Notes under the pieces: generated by a model
What the model was told of the DNA's origin: nothing
Database searches by the model: none
What the model saw: the letters and a program-made list of their open reading frames with translations, nothing else
In this document: piece by piece, positions 59,283-64,000 of the stretch
How positions within the stretch are numbered: position 1 is the first letter of the stretch
Layout of the letters: each line of letters starts with the position of its first letter
Translations under genes and position numbers: made by a program
Source: Natrinema sp. DC36
GTDB taxonomy: Archaea > Halobacteriota > Halobacteria > Halobacteriales > Natrialbaceae
Length of the DNA: 64,000 nt
NCBI RefSeq assembly: GCF_020405225.1
Contig: NZ_CP084472.1
Span: 682,001-746,000, forward strand
Reading direction: 5' to 3'

Positions 59283-59549
59283 GTGATCGACGACCGAACG
59301 ATCGGTGGCCGAGGCGCCGTCGCCGGCCTCGGCCTCGCGCTGATCGCCGCGACCGCCGCGTTCGGGGCGCTACTCGGTGCGACCTTGCCCGGCTACACCG
59401 GACTCGAGGAAATCGTCGTCTATACGCTCGCAGTGCCCGTCTCGCCGCTCACGCTGGCAGTTTACGGTGCCGTCGCGGTCGGCACCCTGCTGGCCTCACT
59501 CGGCATCGTCGTCAACGTGTTCTCTCGATTCGACGACGACGCGCTGTAA
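59283..59549 (+). CDS. Small membrane protein (88 aa)
   Basis: Two long hydrophobic segments (about residues 11-33 and 47-78). GTG start at 59283. Haloarchaeal hypothetical protein that lies tail to tail with the mutase gene. Confidence 0.6.
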   Translation: MIDDRTIGGRGAVAGLGLALIAATAAFGALLGATLPGYTGLEEIVVYTLAVPVSPLTLAVYGAVAVGTLLASLGIVVNVFSRFDDDAL

Positions 59550-59567
59550 CCTCCTCCACAGCTCGAC

Positions 59568-61268
59568 TCAGGCCAGCCCGATATTCTCGCTGTACGCCCC
59601 GTACTGCTCCTCGAAGACCGCCATGATCTCGCCCATCGTCGCGTAGGCTTTCACCGCGTCGACGATGTACGGCATCGCGTTCTCGCCGCGCTCGCTGGCC
59701 TCGCGCAGGGCCTCGAGCGCGTCCGCGACCGCCGCGTCGTCCCGATCCGATTTCACCTCCTCGAGGCGGCCGAGCTGGCGTTCAGCCGTGGTCTCGTCGA
59801 TCTGGAGGATCTCGGGACTGGTATCCTCCTCGAGCGTGTACTCGTTGACGCCGACGACGACCTCCTCGCCGCGCTCGACGCGCTCCTGGTACTCGTACGA
59901 GGCGTCCTGAATCTCCCGGAGGAAGTAGCCGTCCTCGATTCCCGTGAGAACGCCGTCGCGGACCGAGCCGTCGCCCATCTCCCGGACCTCCTCGATGTAG
60001 CGCATCGTCCGCTCCTCGATCTCGTTCGTGAGCGTCTCGACGGCGAAGGAACCGCCCATCGGGTCGACGATGTCCGCCGCACCTGACTCCTCGGCGATGA
60101 TCTGCTGGGTTCGCAGCGCGACCCGGACTGCATCCTCGCCAGGCAGGGCGAGCGCCTCGTCGAAGCTGTTAGTGTGCAACGACTGGGTGCCGCCGAGGAC
60201 GCCGGCCAGCGCCTGCATCGTCACCCGGGCGACGTTGTTCAGCGGCTGCTGAGCCGTCAGCGACTGGCCCGCAGTCTGGGTGTGGAACTTGAGCTGTTTG
60301 GACGCCTCGGCCTCGGCGTCGTACCACTCGTCCATCACGCGCGCGTAGATTCGCCGGGCCGCCCGGAACTTCGCGATCTCCTCGAAGAAGGAATTGTGAC
60401 AGTTGAAGAAAAAGGAGAGTCGCGGCGCGAACTCGTCGATGTCGAGCCCGCGCTCGATCGCATCCTCGGCGTAACCGAAGCCGTCCGCGAGGGTGAAGGC
60501 GAGTTCCTGAACCGCCGTCGAGCCAGCCTCGCGGATGTGATAGCCCGACACCGAAATCGGGTGGAACTTCGGCGTCTCTGCCGTGCTGAACTCGAGGACA
60601 TCCGTCACGAGATCGAGCGACGGCTCCGGCGGAATCACCCACTCCTTCTGGGCGATGAACTCCTTGAACATGTCGTTCTGGAGGGTCCCGCGAAGCTCCG
60701 CGCGGGGAACGTCCCGCTGATCCGCCAGCGCGACGTACATCGCGTAGATCACCGGCGCGGAGGGGTTGATCGTAAAGGACGTCGAGATGTCCGCGAGGTC
60801 GATCTCGTCGAAGAGGATCTCCATGTCCCGGAGCGTGTCGACGGCGACCCCCTCCCGACCGATCTCGCCCTCACTCATGGGGTCGTCCGAATCGAGTCCC
60901 ATCAGCGACGGCATGTCGAACGCCACCGAGAGGCCGGTCTGTCCCTCGTCGATCAGGTAGTGGAAGCGCTCGTTGGTCTCCTCGGCGGTACCGAAGCCGG
61001 CGAACTGGCGCATCGTCCACGTCCGCCCGCGGTACATCGTCGGGTACGGTCCCCGAGTGTAGGGTTCCTCGCCCGGAAAGCCCAGGTCCTCGAGATAGTC
61101 GAGTTCCGAGACGTCCTCGGGGGTATAGAGCCGATCGACCTCGTGGTTCGAAACCGTCGCGAACCGGTCCTTCCGCTCGCCGTGGCGCTCGAGAACCGGC
61201 TCGAGCGACTCAGTCTCCCATCGCCGGCCTTCCTCGCGGATTTCCTCGAGCTCCTCGTCGTCGTACAT
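59568..61268 (-). CDS. Methylmalonyl-CoA mutase, large-subunit type (566 aa)
   Basis: The chain covers the substrate-binding TIM barrel: YTRGPYPTMYRGRTWTMRQFAGFGTAEETN (seen in parts from about 75), FDMPSLMGLDSD, ISVSGYHIREAG and GGTQSLHTNSFDEALALP. The B12-binding domain is absent and should be a separate small-subunit gene elsewhere, as in other archaea. It interconverts methylmalonyl-CoA and succinyl-CoA in propionate and odd-chain metabolism. Start ATG 61268. Confidence 0.92.
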   Translation of the reverse strand: MYDDEELEEIREEGRRWETESLEPVLERHGERKDRFATVSNHEVDRLYTPEDVSELDYLEDLGFPGEEPYTRGPYPTMYRGRTWTMRQFAGFGTAEETNERFHYLIDEGQTGLSVAFDMPSLMGLDSDDPMSEGEIGREGVAVDTLRDMEILFDEIDLADISTSFTINPSAPVIYAMYVALADQRDVPRAELRGTLQNDMFKEFIAQKEWVIPPEPSLDLVTDVLEFSTAETPKFHPISVSGYHIREAGSTAVQELAFTLADGFGYAEDAIERGLDIDEFAPRLSFFFNCHNSFFEEIAKFRAARRIYARVMDEWYDAEAEASKQLKFHTQTAGQSLTAQQPLNNVARVTMQALAGVLGGTQSLHTNSFDEALALPGEDAVRVALRTQQIIAEESGAADIVDPMGGSFAVETLTNEIEERTMRYIEEVREMGDGSVRDGVLTGIEDGYFLREIQDASYEYQERVERGEEVVVGVNEYTLEEDTSPEILQIDETTAERQLGRLEEVKSDRDDAAVADALEALREASERGENAMPYIVDAVKAYATMGEIMAVFEEQYGAYSENIGLA

Positions 61269-61463
61269 GGTCGTAATATTTGCCGACAACGCAATGAAGG
61301 TTCGGGGAGGATGGATCGGAGTGAGAGATGTCCAGCGTTCCGAACCGAGACGGACGGATGGGTTCGGCAACGGAACGGCCCGATCGTCAGACGATCGTCG
61401 GCCCTGGCAAGTAGCGTCAGACGAGCGTAAGACACCGCTGCGAGCGGCGGGCTAACGACGGCG

Positions 61464-62291
61464 TTACTTCGTCTCCCCACTGTTTCCGCCGTCGGACTGC
61501 AGCCGTTTCGTCGTCTGAACAAGCGGATGTCGGGCGTAATCGACGACATCGATGTCGTTGATACGCTCGAGGCCCTCCTTTTCGGCCGTGCGTGCCATTC
61601 CCAGATCGATTTCGGTGTCGACGACGATAACGTAGGCGTCCATCTCGTCGATTCCCAGCCGGTCGGCCGCGAGCACGCGGTGGTGGCCGTCCGCCAGCAG
61701 GAGGGTGCCGCCGTTGTCGATGACGACCAGCGGCTCGGCCAGCCCCCGCTCGAGTTCGTAGCGCCGCCCCTCGAGTTCGTCGGCGTAGACCCGTCCCTGC
61801 GTGGGCGTCAGGTCCGAGAGCGGAACCGTCCGGCGCTCCTCCGTCAGATCGATCTCGTGAATCTGCTCTAAGGTCCGCATCAGCTTGCCGACCTTCTCGG
61901 GGGTGGCGCGCTCGATCTGACTGCGGATCACGTCCGCGTTGGAGATGATCCCCACCAGATTGCCCGCGTCGTCGACGACGGGAAGCTTCTGGATGCCCGA
62001 GCGAAGGATGACCCGGGCGGCGTCGGTCACCTTCATGTCGGGGTGGGCGACGAGCAACTCGGTGGCCATGACCTTGAAGATCGGATCGCCGTCGTCGGCC
62101 AGCAGCAGGTCGCGGGCACTGACGAAGCCTTCGACGCGGCGTCGCTCGCAGACTGGAAAGCCGCTGTGCTCCTCGCTCTCGGCGATCCGCGTCGCGACGT
62201 CGCCGACGGTCTCGTCCGGCGACACCGTCGCCACATCGCGCGTCATGTACTCCTTGACCTGGGGTTTCGTTCGGTCCGACACGACGTCCAT
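61464..62291 (-). CDS. CBS-domain protein with ParB-like nuclease domain (275 aa)
   Basis: Two CBS units (about residues 10-65 and 70-130; YMTRDVATVSPDETVGDVA and VILRSGIQKLPVVDDAGNLVG) bind adenine nucleotides. A ParB/sulfiredoxin-like domain follows, with LLADGHHRVLAADRLG (about 205-220). It is a haloarchaeal fusion with a likely regulatory role. Start ATG 62291, while the longer frame to 62381 is unlike the family. Confidence 0.82.
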   Translation of the reverse strand: MDVVSDRTKPQVKEYMTRDVATVSPDETVGDVATRIAESEEHSGFPVCERRRVEGFVSARDLLLADDGDPIFKVMATELLVAHPDMKVTDAARVILRSGIQKLPVVDDAGNLVGIISNADVIRSQIERATPEKVGKLMRTLEQIHEIDLTEERRTVPLSDLTPTQGRVYADELEGRRYELERGLAEPLVVIDNGGTLLLADGHHRVLAADRLGIDEMDAYVIVVDTEIDLGMARTAEKEGLERINDIDVVDYARHPLVQTTKRLQSDGGNSGETK

Positions 62292-62608
62292 ACACGGGAA
62301 CACGGGAGCGGCGCGCAAAAGTACTGTTACTGCCGGCTGTCTCCGTCCGCGGGAGTCACCGAAACCGATCGGCGACTCCACGTCACTGACTGACAGGTGA
62401 TAGGCCGCCGCGACCTCCCGCCGCGTCGCTCTCGTGTCTCGCCCTCGGGGTCGCTCACAGCGGTGAGTGCGACGGGTTCGGTATCCACCGTGGAGGGGAG
62501 GGCTGAACGACTCGGTTCGCTCCGGCCCGCACGAAGTCGTCCGCTATCACGGCGACGCTATTCCGCTGCCGGCATCGGATTCAACAGGGAAGCCGTCGTA
62601 CGGAGTGT

Positions 62609-63385
62609 ATGTCGTTCGTCGGATCCGTAGTCGCCCTCGCGAGGGATCGAAATCTCACGTTCTTGGCGGCGGGTATCGCCTACTACGCGTTCGTGTCGAT
62701 ACTACCGCTGATACTGCTCGCCGTGGCGGTCGCGTCGTTCGTCGGCGGGCAGGACCTGGCCAATCGCGTCACGAGTCTGCTCAGCCAGCACCTCTCGTCT
62801 TCGGGGCAACAGATCGTAACGCAGGCACTCACCAACACCACCGGTCGAGCGGCCGCGTCCGTGATCGGGTTCCTCGCGCTAACGTGGAGCGCCCTGAAGC
62901 TCTTTCGCGGCCTCGACCAGGCGTTCGACGAGGTGTACGCTGACGAGGTCGACACGTCGCTGCTCGGCCAGCTCCGAAACGCCCTCATCGTCGTCATCGG
63001 AATCGCACTTGCCGTCGCGCTCGTCGTCGCTATCGGCGCTGCACTCTCGATACTACGATTACAAATCCCGTTCGTCAACGTCCTCGGAACGGTCGTGTTG
63101 ATCGCCGTGCTCGCGATCGCATTCCTGCCGATATACTACGTGCTCCCGCCCGTGGACGTGTCGCTGGGTGGGGTCATACCGGGGACGGTCGTCGCCGCAG
63201 TCGGCTGGGTAATTCTGCAGATCGGATTCCGGATCTACGCGGCCAACGCCAGTCGGTACGCGGCGTACGGCGTAATCGGTGCCATCCTGCTGTTCGTCAC
63301 GTGGCTGTACTTCGCCAGCATCGTGATACTGCTCGGCGCGGCGGTCAACGCCGTTCGTCGGGGGACGAGAACGGAGACGGTGTAG
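62609..63385 (+). CDS. YihY/UPF0761-family membrane protein (258 aa)
   Basis: Six membrane helices and family hallmarks: FLAAGIAYYAFVSILPLILL at the N-terminus, ALTWSALKLFRGLDQAFDEVY (about 88-108) and SRYAAYGVIGAILLFVTWLYFAS (seen in parts near the end). The family was once misnamed ribonuclease BN; its function is unknown. Usual length. Confidence 0.88.
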   Translation: MSFVGSVVALARDRNLTFLAAGIAYYAFVSILPLILLAVAVASFVGGQDLANRVTSLLSQHLSSSGQQIVTQALTNTTGRAAASVIGFLALTWSALKLFRGLDQAFDEVYADEVDTSLLGQLRNALIVVIGIALAVALVVAIGAALSILRLQIPFVNVLGTVVLIAVLAIAFLPIYYVLPPVDVSLGGVIPGTVVAAVGWVILQIGFRIYAANASRYAAYGVIGAILLFVTWLYFASIVILLGAAVNAVRRGTRTETV

Positions 63386-63474
63386 GTACCCGCTCACCCG
63401 TCCACCGCTGGTCACCCGTCCCTCGATGGGGTTCACTATCGGTTCTGAACACCGAAAATCGCGTTCTTACCGCC

Positions 63475-64000
63475 TCACGCCGACTCGCCGTCTTCCGGCT
63501 CGCCCCGCTGGGTGAACAGCCACTCGCTTGTTTGCGTGTAGGCACCCACCGGGACCCCGGGCCGCGTCTGGATCGCCTCGAAGAACCGGTTCGTGATCAC
63601 CTCCTCGACGACGCTGACGATCGATTCGACCTCCACTTCGTGGTCGGCGCTGCCCAGGATCCCGATCTCGAGTTGCGCGCCGGCCATGTCCGCGTGGCCG
63701 CCGGCGCTGCCGATCCGATCGAACCCGTCCCGGAGCGTCTCGCCGAGGTCGACGTCGGCGGCTCGCGAGCGGGCCGACAGGAACACCATCTCGTCGTCGA
63801 ACCCGAACACGAGCGTCGTCTCGATGCCCTCCATCGCGAGCAACTGATCTGCCGCCTGGGGTAACGCGTCCCGATCCCCGATCCGCCCGACGCTGGCGAC
63901 GGCCACCGAATCGCGCTGGACGCGGTTCTTGATCGCGCGCGCGATCGTCTCGAGGGTCTCGCCCTCGAGCGAGGGGTGTTCGATCTGGCGCAGAATCGAC
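63475..64000 (-). CDS. DHH-family phosphoesterase, C-terminal part (cut by window end)
   Basis: Only the C-terminal 174 residues are in the window. They include SVGRIGDRDALPQAADQLL, FLSARSRAADVDLGE and GSAGGHADMAGAQL, the DHHA1 substrate-binding domain with its GGH motif, as in haloarchaeal RecJ-like/bifunctional oligoribonuclease proteins. The N-terminal DHH catalytic domain should lie beyond position 64000. Confidence 0.75.
   Translation of the reverse strand, partial: SILRQIEHPSLEGETLETIARAIKNRVQRDSVAVASVGRIGDRDALPQAADQLLAMEGIETTLVFGFDDEMVFLSARSRAADVDLGETLRDGFDRIGSAGGHADMAGAQLEIGILGSADHEVEVESIVSVVEEVITNRFFEAIQTRPGVPVGAYTQTSEWLFTQRGEPEDGESA

Noticed and set aside
61417-62295. 292-residue - strand frame overlapping the CBS/ParB-like gene
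   Set aside because: Same strand but another frame of 61464-62291, Arg-rich and without motifs; the CBS frame is clearly the coding one.

Overview
The window is haloarchaeal chromosomal DNA, most like the Natrialbaceae (Natrinema, Haloterrigena and relatives). Host proteins are strongly acidic and G+C-rich. The isoprenoid genes are archaeal (decarboxylase of the mevalonate route, all-E prenyl synthase), flap endonuclease and TATA-type promoters are present, and the two host tRNAs carry no encoded CCA.

Positions 1 to about 25,570 are the right part of an integrated mobile element whose left end lies outside the window. It is visibly poorer in G+C than the host. It holds about 45 small, tightly packed genes, nearly all on the + strand with 4-base ATGA-type overlaps, and ends with a tyrosine integrase on the - strand. 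Recognisable functions are a helicase-like P-loop ATPase, an HNH endonuclease, two paralogous LAGLIDADG endonucleases with zinc fingers, and a nucleotide-metabolism set (UPF0200-type kinase, two MazG-like proteins, a DUF1599/Nmad1-like protein, an HD hydrolase, a 5'-nucleotidase-like HAD protein). There are also many tiny CxxC proteins. No capsid, portal or terminase gene is recognised here, so virus and integrative plasmid both remain possible.

Two features of the element stand out. First, most transcription units start at a leaderless promoter carrying a shared TTACCA-type motif beside or just downstream of an AACCTTTTTA TATA box, which looks like an element-wide regulon. Second, 19,260-20,540 has almost no coding capacity but has its own promoters, a well-formed structured RNA at 19,300-19,400, an interrupted tRNA-like cloverleaf at 19,618-19,736 and many hairpins.

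From about 25.6 kb the sequence is host-like. It has an acidic surface-type protein, a short-chain dehydrogenase, a large Eco57I-type methylase/restriction protein, a four-PAS histidine kinase, tRNA-Ala(GGC), a four-hairpin RNA candidate (36,456-36,553), a three-way-junction inverted repeat (36,916-37,084), a Trm9-like methyltransferase and tRNA-Gly(TCC). An arsenic cluster follows (ZIP-like transporter, arsC, acr3, arsR and a frame-broken arsD), then a sulfatase, an ABC exporter, membrane proteins and a PQQ-type propeller protein. A 17-base copy of the 3' end of tRNA-Gly lies at 49,435, immediately before fen1, which suggests that 38.06-49.45 kb entered as an island. The rest is housekeeping: fen1, phosphomevalonate decarboxylase, nth, an NAD-kinase-like protein, an M28 peptidase, a prenyl synthase, a methylmalonyl-CoA mutase subunit, a CBS/ParB-like protein, a YihY-type membrane protein and a cut-off DHH phosphoesterase.
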